Source: Gemmatimonas sp. (GTDB lineage Bacteria > Gemmatimonadota > Gemmatimonadetes > Gemmatimonadales > Gemmatimonadaceae). Taken from it: DNA of 35,254 nt. The notes under the pieces were generated by a model that saw nothing but the letters and a program-made list of their open reading frames with translations, had not been told where the DNA came from and did not search any database. Location of the stretch: assembly GCA_011390805.1 (NCBI GenBank), contig JAABRT010000033.1:1-35254 (forward strand), read 5' to 3'. The stretch's first letter is position 1, and every line of letters starts with the position of its first letter. Shown here in pieces: positions 1-7,627 of this stretch. The translations under genes were made by a program, and so were the position numbers.

Positions 1-437
1 CCAGTGCACCCATCTTTCACAGCACAGAAAACCTGTCTACGCCGGAACACACGCGCCGCGTGATGATCGTAGATGACGAGGCTTCCATCCGTCACGCGCT
101 TGCCCGCTGGTTTACGCGAAACGGCTGGGATGTCACGCTCTGCGAAGATGGCGCGCAGGCATTGAGCGCCGTGCGCAATAATGACAGCGCTTTTGATGTA
201 ATCCTGTGTGATCTGAAAATGCCGGGTCTCTCCGGCATGGACGTGTACCGGGAGCTCAAAGCCGAACGTCCGGAGCTGCTTCAGCGACTGATCATTGCCA
301 CCGGTGATGTGGCAAGCTCGGATGTCGCGGCCTTCCTGTCCACGATTCAGGTGCCAGTGCTCGAAAAGCCGTTTGCACTGGACCAGCTCGCGTCGGTCCT
401 GCGACAGATTCAAGCGGAGCCTGTAAGCTCCAGCTGA
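1..437 (+). CDS. Hybrid histidine kinase, C-terminal receiver domain (5' part outside window)
   Basis: The reading frame is open from the first bases of the window (codons from position 3), so this is the 3' end of a longer gene. A GTG at 60 could start a stand-alone 125-residue receiver, but the residues before it look like the linker seen in the next gene. The visible domain is a CheY-like receiver: acidic pair in IVDDE, phospho-acceptor Asp in ILCDLKMPG, Thr in ATGDVAS and Lys in LEKPFA. All key residues are present, so it should accept phosphate. The domain closely resembles the receiver closing the complete hybrid kinase at 522-2687, including the ATGDVAS and PVLEKPFAL motifs. The two genes therefore look like tandem paralogues. 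A gene for a single-domain receiver remains possible. Confidence 0.8.
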   Translation, partial: SAPIFHSTENLSTPEHTRRVMIVDDEASIRHALARWFTRNGWDVTLCEDGAQALSAVRNNDSAFDVILCDLKMPGLSGMDVYRELKAERPELLQRLIIATGDVASSDVAAFLSTIQVPVLEKPFALDQLASVLRQIQAEPVSSS

Positions 438-521
438 GCCGGCGCTGTCCTTTTTGTTGCGACCGGTCGATACTCTCCAGTATCCGCTGCGCCTCGGGCG
501 CCTCGCTGCCGCAACTTCGTC

Positions 522-2687
522 ATGACGCTCGCTCGGAAAGCTACCAGCACACGTACCGTGGACTACCGCGCCGACTATTGGTCGCGGGAGTTCGCGCATC
601 TCAATCGGCGTCGCTGCACGTGGATTGTGCTGGCGCTGATGCTCAACGTGGGTTTGTACGCCACCGGCTGGGGTGAGACCAACACGGAAGTGGTGGTTGG
701 CTATTTCACGTGGCTGCTGACCGTCGTCGCCTTCGATGTGATCCGTCGCTTTATCCACACGCGTTCCACCGTCGTACTCTTGAGCACCACTGCGTTTTTT
801 GTGGACATCGTGATGGTCACCGTGCAGATGTACAACAGCGGTGGCGGGTGGTGGCTGGGTGCCGGGTTTTACGGCGTGATTGTGGCGATTGCAGCACTCG
901 GACTGCCCAGACGTCACGGTACCGCAGTGTTCATCGCCGCAATCGTCGCGTGGACATCGCTGTACGCTGTGCTGCATCTCTCCTCTGCGCAGCCAGTACC
1001 ATGGTTTGGCCTGCCCAGTGTGCTCGGCAACACGTCATTGCTGGCCACACAGTATCTGCTGGGACTGCTGTCACTGTCGGCGCTGTGGGTGTTGCTGCGC
1101 ACGCAAAACACGCGTATGCGGAAGGCGCAGGAGGCCAACCGGCGAATGGTGCAGGCGGCCCCGTACGCGATTTTTTCCATGGGTGGGGACGCCCGGGTAC
1201 GGGAGGCGAATCCCGCTGCGCTCATGCTCACCTCCTACGCGCTCGAAGATGTGCTCGGCCGGGGCCTCATTCAGCACGTTACGCCTGAACATCGTGAACT
1301 GGCCAAGGAATCATTCAAGCGCACACTCGGCGGCGAGGTGGTGCACTTCGAACACGGATTCAGGTGCGGCGATGGCGTCGAGCGGTGGTTCAGTGTGTCG
1401 TATTCGCCGATCAGTACAGGTACCGGCGAACATGCGGTATTGGTGATTGCCCGTGATCTCACGGCAGAACGACTGGCATCACTCGAAACAGAACGCATGC
1501 AACGCGAACTGACGGAGTCGCGGCGCATGCAGCTGGTTGGCAGGCTTGTGTCGGGTGTGGCACACGAGCTCAATAATCCGCTTGCCGCCGTGATGTCGTT
1601 TACCGAACAGCTGGTGTCCGAGGCGAAGGACCACGACACACGATCGGCGCTGTCTGTAGTGCACGCACAGGCCAACCGGGCCCGCGAAATCGTGCGCGAC
1701 CTGTTGCAGGTTGTGCGCGACCGCGGTGAACGGGAACGCACGGCAACCGACTTGCGCACCGTGATCGTGGGCTGCATTGACGGACTGCGTCCAATGGCTG
1801 AACGGGCGCTGGTCACCTTCGAAACGACGCTCGATGAGAAGGCTCCGCGCGCGCTCGTGGATGCCGTGGGAATCGGGCAGATAGTGGACAATCTGCTCAG
1901 CAACGCTGTGCTGGCGTCACCCGCCGGAAGCGTTGTTTTTCTGCGCCTCGATTACGGTGCTCAAGGGTGGGAGATTGCCGTCACCGACCAGGGGTCCGGC
2001 GTGTCCGAGAATGTGAAGGCGCACCTGTTTGAGCCGTTTTTTACCACGCGCGCGCCCGGTGAAGGCACCGGGCTCGGGTTGGCGGTGTCGCAGGGAATCG
2101 CCGAGCAGCACGGCGGTACGCTACAATTCAGTGAGCTGCCAGCTGAGTTCGGTACGGGAGCGAGGTTTGTTCTGCGACTGCCTGCGTCGTTGTCCCTCGA
2201 TTCATCGCTTGACACGACGTTGGCTGCCGAGAGTAGCCATCTCTTTCCTGCGCTACCGTTTTCTTCTGAGTCGCCGGAGTTTGTTGACATGCCACATAAT
2301 CGCCGCCTGCTGCTGATTGACGACGAAGCGGCCATCCGCCTCGCGCTGCAACGCTTCCTCACGCGTCGTGGATGGCAGGTGGATCTGTGCGGGTCGGGTG
2401 CCGAAGGGCGCGATCTGATTATGGCGGAACCGCTTGAGCCGGGCTACGACGCGGTTCTGTGCGATCTCAAAATGCCGGGCATGACAGGCATCGATCTCTA
2501 TCACTACCTCCACGAGCATCGCCCGGAATACATCAGCCGGTTGATTCTGGCCACCGGCGATGTGGCGTCACAGGAAGTAGCGGCGTTTCTCGATACGGTG
2601 CGTTGCCCGGTGCTGGAGAAACCGTTTGCACTGGCTCAACTGGCGGAGTGGCTGGAGACTATCGCGCCCACGGCGCCGGCAGAGTAA
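522..2687 (+). CDS. Membrane hybrid sensor histidine kinase (PAS-HisKA-HATPase-REC)
   Basis: This 721-residue sensor kinase autophosphorylates on His and passes phosphate to its own receiver. Order of parts: about six hydrophobic segments at roughly 33-195 (membrane sensor or anchor), a PAS domain at about 205-320, HisKA with phospho-acceptor His348 in AHELNNPL, an HATPase_c domain at about 415-555 (N-box VDNLLSNAV, G1 DQGSGV, G2 GEGTGLGL), then a receiver at about 595-715 with acidic residues D600, D601, E602, phospho-acceptor D648 and Lys in LEKPFA. All catalytic residues are intact. The HELNNPL form of the H-box resembles NtrB/FixL-like kinases. The ligand is unknown. No output protein or DNA-binding regulator is adjacent. 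It lies 84 bp after the paralogous receiver end and faces the minus-strand run at 2750. Confidence 0.93.
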   Translation: MTLARKATSTRTVDYRADYWSREFAHLNRRRCTWIVLALMLNVGLYATGWGETNTEVVVGYFTWLLTVVAFDVIRRFIHTRSTVVLLSTTAFFVDIVMVTVQMYNSGGGWWLGAGFYGVIVAIAALGLPRRHGTAVFIAAIVAWTSLYAVLHLSSAQPVPWFGLPSVLGNTSLLATQYLLGLLSLSALWVLLRTQNTRMRKAQEANRRMVQAAPYAIFSMGGDARVREANPAALMLTSYALEDVLGRGLIQHVTPEHRELAKESFKRTLGGEVVHFEHGFRCGDGVERWFSVSYSPISTGTGEHAVLVIARDLTAERLASLETERMQRELTESRRMQLVGRLVSGVAHELNNPLAAVMSFTEQLVSEAKDHDTRSALSVVHAQANRAREIVRDLLQVVRDRGERERTATDLRTVIVGCIDGLRPMAERALVTFETTLDEKAPRALVDAVGIGQIVDNLLSNAVLASPAGSVVFLRLDYGAQGWEIAVTDQGSGVSENVKAHLFEPFFTTRAPGEGTGLGLAVSQGIAEQHGGTLQFSELPAEFGTGARFVLRLPASLSLDSSLDTTLAAESSHLFPALPFSSESPEFVDMPHNRRLLLIDDEAAIRLALQRFLTRRGWQVDLCGSGAEGRDLIMAEPLEPGYDAVLCDLKMPGMTGIDLYHYLHEHRPEYISRLILATGDVASQEVAAFLDTVRCPVLEKPFALAQLAEWLETIAPTAPAE

Positions 2688-2692
2688 TCCCG

Positions 2693-2709
2693 GGTGCTGC
2701 TGTAGCACC
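2693..2709. terminator. Hairpin between convergent genes, possible bidirectional terminator
   Basis: A 6-bp stem GGTGCT/AGCACC with a 5-nt loop lies in the 62-bp gap between the convergent hybrid kinase (ends 2687) and the DapA-family gene (ends 2750). Flanking CGGG and CCCG could lengthen it through a bulge. There is no clear T-run on either strand, so a classical intrinsic terminator is uncertain. Confidence 0.3.
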
Positions 2710-2749
2710 GCTCCCGATCGGTGCGCGGCACACACCAGCGCACAGCGCG

Positions 2750-3802
2750 CTATCGCAACCACTCGTCGCGATGCTCCGCGACCCAGCTGTCATCGGTGAG
2801 CTCCGGGTGCTCGCGAATCACACGTGCAATGGCCTCTGATTGCCCTTCGCTCAATCGTTCATGCGGATCGAGTGTCCAACTGCCACGCACCAGTCCCTGA
2901 CGTCGCAGCACGTCGAGAATGCCGGGCAGGCATCCATCAAACGAGTTGTCTGCATCAAAAATCGCAGCGTTGGCTTCGGTGAGCGCTGCTCCGAGCGAAA
3001 GCAGTTCGCGCGGAACAGGTGCCGCGCTTTGGCGAAGTGATTGTATCTGCGCAAGCAGATCTACCGCGTTTCGCGTCCACACCGCCCACTGCCCCAGCAA
3101 CCCGCCAACGATGGTGCGATGGGTGGACACACCGCCTACATGCACCGGGAAATCGGTCACAAGATCCGGCACAATGGCATCATCGTTGCCCGTATAGAGC
3201 GCGATGTCTTCGCGACCGCTGTGGGCCACCGCCCGCACGACATCGAGTGTGGCGTAGCGGTCAAAGGGCGCAATCTTGATGGCCACCACACCGGGAATCT
3301 CGGCGAACTCCCGCCAGAAGCGATACGGCAGCAGGCGTCCACCCACCGCCGGCTGCAGATAAAACCCGAACAGCGGAATCGCTTCGGCCACGTGTTTGCA
3401 GTGGGCCAGAATCGCCGACTCCGAAGCGTCTCCCCAGGCACCCAGCGACAGCAGTCCGCAATGGTAGCCCAGCTCGCGCGCGATGGCGGCTTCGCGGACA
3501 GCTTGCGCGGTGTCTCCTACCAGTCCGGCAATCCGTGCGAACGGGCGTGGATTCCGCGCCAACCAGTCGGTAGCCGAATGCGCCGCGAGTTCCAGCACCG
3601 GCCGGTATAACCCCACGTCGGGATCGTGAATGCGAAAGCCCGTGGTGTGCACTCCCACCGCCATGCCACCCGCGCCTGCGTGTACGTAGTACCGCGTCAG
3701 CGCCCGTTGATGCGTTTCGTCGAGGGTGCGCGTTGGGGTGAGTGCCAATGGGTGCGCCGGTATGACCTGTCCGGCCAGCAAATGCGCCCGCAGATTCAGC
3801 AT
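2750..3802 (-). CDS. DapA/NAL-family (dihydrodipicolinate synthase-like) lyase
   Basis: This 350-residue TIM-barrel protein belongs to the class I aldolase family of dihydrodipicolinate synthase, N-acetylneuraminate lyase and KDG aldolase. The Schiff-base lysine is visible as K176 in VVAIKIAPF, and Y148 in GFYLQP sits where the family has its YNxP tyrosine. The usual GTTGE pyruvate-binding motif is not recognisable: the equivalent stretch reads GVHTTGF. It is longer than typical DapA (about 290-300), with an extra C-terminal segment. It is not next to lysine genes, so true DapA is unlikely. Its upstream neighbour, 42 bp away on the same strand, is an NAD-binding epimerase-like protein, which hints at a small sugar-acid or keto-acid pathway. 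The substrate cannot be read from sequence. Confidence 0.85.
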   Translation of the reverse strand: MLNLRAHLLAGQVIPAHPLALTPTRTLDETHQRALTRYYVHAGAGGMAVGVHTTGFRIHDPDVGLYRPVLELAAHSATDWLARNPRPFARIAGLVGDTAQAVREAAIARELGYHCGLLSLGAWGDASESAILAHCKHVAEAIPLFGFYLQPAVGGRLLPYRFWREFAEIPGVVAIKIAPFDRYATLDVVRAVAHSGREDIALYTGNDDAIVPDLVTDFPVHVGGVSTHRTIVGGLLGQWAVWTRNAVDLLAQIQSLRQSAAPVPRELLSLGAALTEANAAIFDADNSFDGCLPGILDVLRRQGLVRGSWTLDPHERLSEGQSEAIARVIREHPELTDDSWVAEHRDEWLR

Positions 3803-3844
3803 GACGCTGGTTTTGTGTGCGTGAGCGTGGTTTGCAGATACACG

Positions 3845-4891
3845 TCAGTACGCACCACTTCGCACGTCAAACTTTGTCGGCTTGCCCAGCAATCGCCCGC
3901 CACGCTGCACCCAGTTGGCTGTCCAATCAACCAGCGTGTCTATTGGCATTGGCGTAAACGGCACTGTCTGGTGCAGCCGCTCCGTGTTGACCACCAACGC
4001 GTCTGCCTCTTCGTCGCCGTCAAACGTGACGTCAATGGCAAAGCGCTCGGCAAACTGCAACGCCAGTTCGCGCACCGATACAATAGGTCCGGATATGTTC
4101 AACGCGGGCGCGGCCGGGGAAGTGTGAGCCAGCGCGCGCAGTGCCAGCGCGTTCGCGTCGCCCTGCCAGATCACATTCGCGTAGCCCATGCGCAGCGGGA
4201 CCGTTGCGCCAGAGTGCACTCGCGTGGCGATGTCCGTGAGCACGCCATAGCGCAAATCGCACGCGTAACACAACCGGAACTGCAGTACCGGTGTGTTGTG
4301 CTGTCGGGCGCTGTACGCAAAGATCCGCTCGCGGCCAACGCAGCTCGCAGCGTACTCACCCTCAGCCACCAACGCGTGATTTTCGCGTACACCTCCCAGT
4401 GTCACCACCGATCGCGGGTACACATTGCCGGTGGAAAACACCACGATTCTTGATGTGCGAAAGCGTGTGGCCACGTTCACTGCCGCGCCAACATTCTGCG
4501 CCCACGTACTCAGTGGATCGTTCTGTGTGCCGAACTTCTGGCCCACCAGATGCAACACATTCGGTGCATCGGGCAAGCGGGCCAGCACGCGGGCATCGCT
4601 CAGATCCGCGCGAAAAGGCTCCACACCGTACATGGCCAGTGTATCGGCAAGCGTTGGATCACTGAACCGCGCCACGGCGTACACACGACGCGCACGCGGA
4701 CCATCCCGCGGCACTCCACGTGCATCGAGTGCCCGCCGGGCCATACGTGCCAGTGTGGGGCCCATTTTGCCCCCTGCGCCCAGTACCATGATGTCGCCGT
4801 CGAGCGATGCGAGCGCTTCGCACGCCTCCTCACTCGGACGCGAAAGCTCGTCGTCCAGCGCCGTCTCGTTACCCGGCGCCGGGAGTGTCAC
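3845..4891 (-). CDS. NAD(P)-binding epimerase/dehydratase-like protein (extended SDR), atypical active site
   Basis: This 348-residue protein has a Rossmann fold. The nucleotide loop VLGAGGKMG at 36-44 matches GxxGxxG of extended short-chain dehydrogenases, preceded by a 34-residue acidic N-terminal extension. VVFSTGNVYP at 150-159 corresponds to the strand carrying the catalytic Ser/Thr. The catalytic YxxxK is altered: Y180 is followed by AASC, so Cys184 replaces the lysine. Either chemistry differs from normal epimerases or the protein is a binding or oxidoreductase variant. The ATG overlaps the stop of the plsC-like gene by 4 bp (ATGA), so the start is well supported and translation is probably coupled. 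The DapA-family lyase follows 42 bp downstream, suggesting a shared pathway. Substrate unknown. Confidence 0.82.
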   Translation of the reverse strand: MTLPAPGNETALDDELSRPSEEACEALASLDGDIMVLGAGGKMGPTLARMARRALDARGVPRDGPRARRVYAVARFSDPTLADTLAMYGVEPFRADLSDARVLARLPDAPNVLHLVGQKFGTQNDPLSTWAQNVGAAVNVATRFRTSRIVVFSTGNVYPRSVVTLGGVRENHALVAEGEYAASCVGRERIFAYSARQHNTPVLQFRLCYACDLRYGVLTDIATRVHSGATVPLRMGYANVIWQGDANALALRALAHTSPAAPALNISGPIVSVRELALQFAERFAIDVTFDGDEEADALVVNTERLHQTVPFTPMPIDTLVDWTANWVQRGGRLLGKPTKFDVRSGAY

Positions 4892-5730
4892 GTGGGCTGT
4901 ACCGTGGAGCCGGGCAGCACTGCGGCAGCTGTGTTGTTGATGTGGTCAAGCGGTACGAGCGTGCCATCATCAAGCGCCGGCGGTTCAGCCAGACCAAGTT
5001 CCCGTGCCAGGGTGCGCCGAGCCGTGTCGATGCGTCGGCGTACATCTTCGCGCAGCACTGCTACATCCTTGAGCGACAAGCCTTCCGTAGAGACCGGCTC
5101 AAGCACCAGAGCCAATGCCCGGGCGCGCCGGAACCTGAAGCTTCCTTTGGCCATCGCGTGACGTGTACCTGCAACGGCGATAGGCAGAATGGGAACACCG
5201 GTTTTAATCGCCATACGAAAGGCGCCGTCTTTGAACGGCAACATCGCACCGTCGCGCGAGCGCGTGCCCTCGGGGAAAATCATGACCGAGACTTTTTTCT
5301 CAAGCCGGTCACGACACTGCGCCAGCGCTTGCACCGCGCTGTCGCGGTTGCCGCGTGTGAGCTTGATGTCGCCCGCCATCTGCATCATCCAGCCAAGACA
5401 TGGAATCCTGAAGATGGTGTCCTTGCTCAGCCACTTCATTTCCCACGGGAACTTGCTGATGAGAAATACGTCGGCGTACGACTCGTGATTGGCCACCACG
5501 ACGTACGGACGGCGCGGATTCTCGGGTGCCACGCCGCGTACACCAAAGCGCCAGAACGGATTGAGCTTGAGCGTGGCCACGGCCACCAGCCGGAACGTGC
5601 GTCCGGCGGCGTAGCGTCCGGCGTCAAACGGTCGCGTACACGCGTACACCAGTGCGACCACGGGCGTCCCCACAATCACGAGGACTACCGTGGTCGCCCA
5701 CGTCCACCAGTTGCCGAGAGTGGCCAGCAT
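4888..5730 (-). CDS. 1-acyl-sn-glycerol-3-phosphate acyltransferase family protein (PlsC-like)
   Basis: This protein of about 280 residues transfers an acyl chain to lysophosphatidic acid or a related lysolipid at the inner membrane. One N-terminal hydrophobic segment (about 10-31) anchors it. The catalytic NHxxxxD motif is present as NHESYAD (residues 82-88 counted from a GTG at 5733), and the acyl-acceptor motif appears as FPEGTRSRDG at about 153-162. Further matches are the GDIKLTRGN block and the VPILPIAV strand. ATG at 5730 was chosen; an in-frame GTG at 5733 adds one residue. The gene sits 12 bp after the CDGSH gene and overlaps the epimerase-like gene by 4 bp. It is probably in the same transcript, although its lipid role has no obvious link to either neighbour. 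Confidence 0.9.
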   Translation of the reverse strand: MLATLGNWWTWATTVVLVIVGTPVVALVYACTRPFDAGRYAAGRTFRLVAVATLKLNPFWRFGVRGVAPENPRRPYVVVANHESYADVFLISKFPWEMKWLSKDTIFRIPCLGWMMQMAGDIKLTRGNRDSAVQALAQCRDRLEKKVSVMIFPEGTRSRDGAMLPFKDGAFRMAIKTGVPILPIAVAGTRHAMAKGSFRFRRARALALVLEPVSTEGLSLKDVAVLREDVRRRIDTARRTLARELGLAEPPALDDGTLVPLDHINNTAAAVLPGSTVQPT

Positions 5731-5742
5731 CACGCGAGGTGC

Positions 5743-5982
5743 TTAGCCCTGCTGGTCCGCTACGGCGCGCGCGACATCACCCGCGAGGAAACCGATCTTG
5801 GAGTGCGCACCATCGCAGAACGGCTTGCGTGACGAGGCGCCGCAACGGCACAGCGCAATCGGCTTGCCCTCGGCCGGCATCTCAATCGGGTTGCCTTCGT
5901 GATCGACCAGGCGAACGTTGGGAGCGTCTTCGGCGCTGATGAACAGCGAACCGGTTTTGCGGACGGTAATCGTGATGGTCAT
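5743..5982 (-). CDS. CDGSH iron-sulfur domain protein
   Basis: This 79-residue protein carries one CDGSH (mitoNEET-like) 2Fe-2S domain. The ligands are visible as C45 and C47 in CRCG, C56 in PFCDG and H60 in CDGAH, which gives the usual 3Cys-1His set. The alanine in CDGAH is a common bacterial variant. No signal peptide or membrane segment precedes the domain, so it is probably cytosolic. Bacterial members are thought to handle electron or cluster transfer, though specific roles are mostly unproven. It lies 48 bp downstream of sufE and 12 bp upstream of the plsC-like gene. Pairing with SufE suggests involvement in iron-sulfur or sulfur traffic. Confidence 0.92.
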   Translation of the reverse strand: MTITITVRKTGSLFISAEDAPNVRLVDHEGNPIEMPAEGKPIALCRCGASSRKPFCDGAHSKIGFLAGDVARAVADQQG

Positions 5983-6008
5983 GGCGTAGTGTCAGGGAAG
6001 CGGGCGGA

Positions 6009-6029
6009 GCCTCGGCGAAATGCCGGGGC
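6009..6029 (-). other. GC-rich hairpin just downstream of sufE
   Basis: An 8-bp stem GCCTCGGC/GCCGGGGC (one G-T wobble) with loop GAAAT lies directly after the sufE stop codon, before the CDGSH gene. There is no T-run after it on the minus strand, so it may slow rather than end transcription, or protect the sufE 3' end. Confidence 0.3.
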
Positions 6030-6030
6030 C

Positions 6031-6540
6031 TCAGGAGTCGGCAGCGGTACGAGCGGCCACCGCATCGGCGGCGTGCCGCTGAATCCGGCGCACCATGGCC
6101 GACAGGCCGGCCTCGCGTGCACCGAGACCGATCTGCTCCATGAGAATGCGCACGAAGTCAGCAGGCAGCCCCAACGCGACTTCGGGCGGCTGATCGTTCA
6201 CCGCAGAAAACGTAATCGACAGGACCGCCGCAACAGTGGGTGACTGACGAACGTTGACGTCGGCCCAGTAGTGCATGGTGCCATCGGGTTGGACTTCGGG
6301 GAAAAGATCCACCCGCGTCTGGCACTCCGGTACGGTGAAGGCTTCCCGGTCAAGCGCGGCAAAACGCTCCGGCAGCGGCTCCAGCCGTTTGGCGTAACTC
6401 AGCAGCGCCTGCATGCGGGTTTCGCGATCCATGTCCCGAAAGCGGTCGAGCGTACGGGCAATCTGAGGGGGCAGCGTAGTGGACATATACGAATGCAAAC
6501 GGCTCTCGCGTGGCGGGTCAACGGCCAGCGGGGAACTCAT
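6031..6540 (-). CDS. sufE: SufE cysteine-desulfuration accessory protein
   Basis: SufE takes persulfide sulfur from the cysteine desulfurase SufS and passes it to the iron-sulfur scaffold. The sulfur-accepting Cys is visible as C73 in VPECQTRV, matching the family's GCQSxV region, followed by the typical VxFxxDS-like block, here reading TVAAVLSITFSAVND. It has 169 residues counting from ATG 6540. An internal ATG at 6486 would give a 151-residue form starting MSTTLPPQ. The longer start has AAGCAGG about 3 nt upstream, and the shorter start has no good ribosome site. No sufS or sufBCD is in the window. It is divergent from msrP (50-bp gap) and heads the minus-strand run with the CDGSH gene. Confidence 0.9.
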   Translation of the reverse strand: MSSPLAVDPPRESRLHSYMSTTLPPQIARTLDRFRDMDRETRMQALLSYAKRLEPLPERFAALDREAFTVPECQTRVDLFPEVQPDGTMHYWADVNVRQSPTVAAVLSITFSAVNDQPPEVALGLPADFVRILMEQIGLGAREAGLSAMVRRIQRHAADAVAARTAADS

Positions 6541-6590
6541 GCGCCTGCTTCGCAGTAGGTTTGTGAGAGTGTCCCTCCAACTGCCGACAT

Positions 6591-7541
6591 ATGCTCATCA
6601 AGCGACCAGCCGACATCCCATCGTCCGAAATCACCCCCGAAGCGCAATACGTCAACCGCAGGGCCTTTATCGGCACCGCCGGCACGCTGGCGTTGGCGGG
6701 ACTGGCCGTGCCGGCAACTCTGGCAGCCTGCACGCCGGCCGACGACCGGCGCGCGAGCGACATGGACGCGCCTGAGCTGGAGCAGGATGAGAAGGTGACG
6801 TCGGAGGAAGACGCCACCAGCTACAACAACTTTTATGAGTTTGGTACCGGCAAGGAGGACCCCAAGCGCAATGCGGGCTCTCTGCGCACCAGTCCGTGGA
6901 CGGTGTCGGTAGACGGGCTTGTGAAGGCGCCCAAGCGCTGGGACCTGACGGCGTTGCTGGCTGGTCTGGCCGTGGAAGACCGCGTGTACCGTCATCGCTG
7001 CGTGGAAGCGTGGTCGATGGTGATTCCGTGGCAGGGCGTGCGGCTGCGCGATGTGATCAACCGGCTTGAACCCACACCGTCGGCGAAGTTTGTGGAGTTC
7101 ACCACGCTGCTCGACCCGCAGCAGATGCCGGGCCAGCGCACAAACGTGCTGCCCTGGCCCTACAAGGAGGCGCTGCGACTCGACGAAGCCATGCATCCAC
7201 TGGCGATGCTGGCCACGGGCATGTACGGCAAGACAATCCCCAACCAGAACGGTGCGCCACTGCGTCTGGTGGTGCCGTGGAAGTACGGCTTCAAGGGCAT
7301 CAAGTCGATTGTGGGCATTCGCTTTACCACTACGCAGCCCCGAACGACGTGGAATGATGCGATCCCCAGCGAGTACGGTTTTTACGCCAACGTGAATCCC
7401 ACGGTCGATCACCCGCGCTGGACACAGGCCAAGGAGCGTCGCATCGGGGAGTTCCTGCGCCGCAATACGCTCATGTTCAATGGCTACGCGAACGAAGTGG
7501 GTTCGCTGTATGCCGGCATGGACCTGCGCAAGTACTACTGA
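6591..7541 (+). CDS. msrP: Protein-methionine-sulfoxide reductase, molybdopterin catalytic subunit MsrP
   Basis: MsrP (YedY) reduces oxidised methionine residues in periplasmic proteins with a Mo-molybdopterin cofactor, taking electrons from MsrQ. The 316-residue sequence has a twin-arginine signal (NRRAFIG at 22-28, then a hydrophobic stretch to about 46). The molybdenum-ligand Cys is C137 in [10 protein letters not shown], and the YNNFYEFGT block (78-86) and [12 protein letters not shown] are characteristic. After the Tat hydrophobic stretch comes LAAC (C47), which matches a lipobox, whereas E. coli MsrP is soluble. The charged stretch after C47 would act as a tether. msrQ follows 86 bp later across an 11-bp repeat array. 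No Shine-Dalgarno is visible before ATG 6591. Confidence 0.95.
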   Translation: MLIKRPADIPSSEITPEAQYVNRRAFIGTAGTLALAGLAVPATLAACTPADDRRASDMDAPELEQDEKVTSEEDATSYNNFYEFGTGKEDPKRNAGSLRTSPWTVSVDGLVKAPKRWDLTALLAGLAVEDRVYRHRCVEAWSMVIPWQGVRLRDVINRLEPTPSAKFVEFTTLLDPQQMPGQRTNVLPWPYKEALRLDEAMHPLAMLATGMYGKTIPNQNGAPLRLVVPWKYGFKGIKSIVGIRFTTTQPRTTWNDAIPSEYGFYANVNPTVDHPRWTQAKERRIGEFLRRNTLMFNGYANEVGSLYAGMDLRKYY

Positions 7542-7579
7542 TTGCCCTCGCTGCGGCAGTCTGCCCGTTGATCCGTCGC

Positions 7580-7623
7580 GATGTCCACGTGATGTCCACA
7601 TGAGATTCACATGAGGTCCACGT
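7580..7623 (+). repeat. Four tandem 11-bp repeats between msrP and msrQ
   Basis: Four back-to-back 11-bp units occur at 7580-7590, 7591-7601, 7602-7612 and 7613-7623, with consensus GAKGTCCACRT. Units 1, 2 and 4 fit the consensus; unit 3 differs at two positions. Each unit junction makes a CACRTG-like hexamer (CACGTG, CACATG, CACATG). The period of 11 is about one helical turn and is not a multiple of three. A stop codon in the msrQ frame (7601-7603) lies inside the array, so it is non-coding. GAGG of unit 4 (7613-7616) could act as a weak ribosome site for msrQ at 7628. A repeated protein-binding site is the simplest reading. Confidence 0.85.
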
Positions 7624-7627
7624 CTTG

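Noticed and set aside
4807..5832. 341-codon plus-strand frame opposite the plsC-like gene
   Set aside because: Overlaps three minus-strand genes with strong motifs and has no similarity to a known family.
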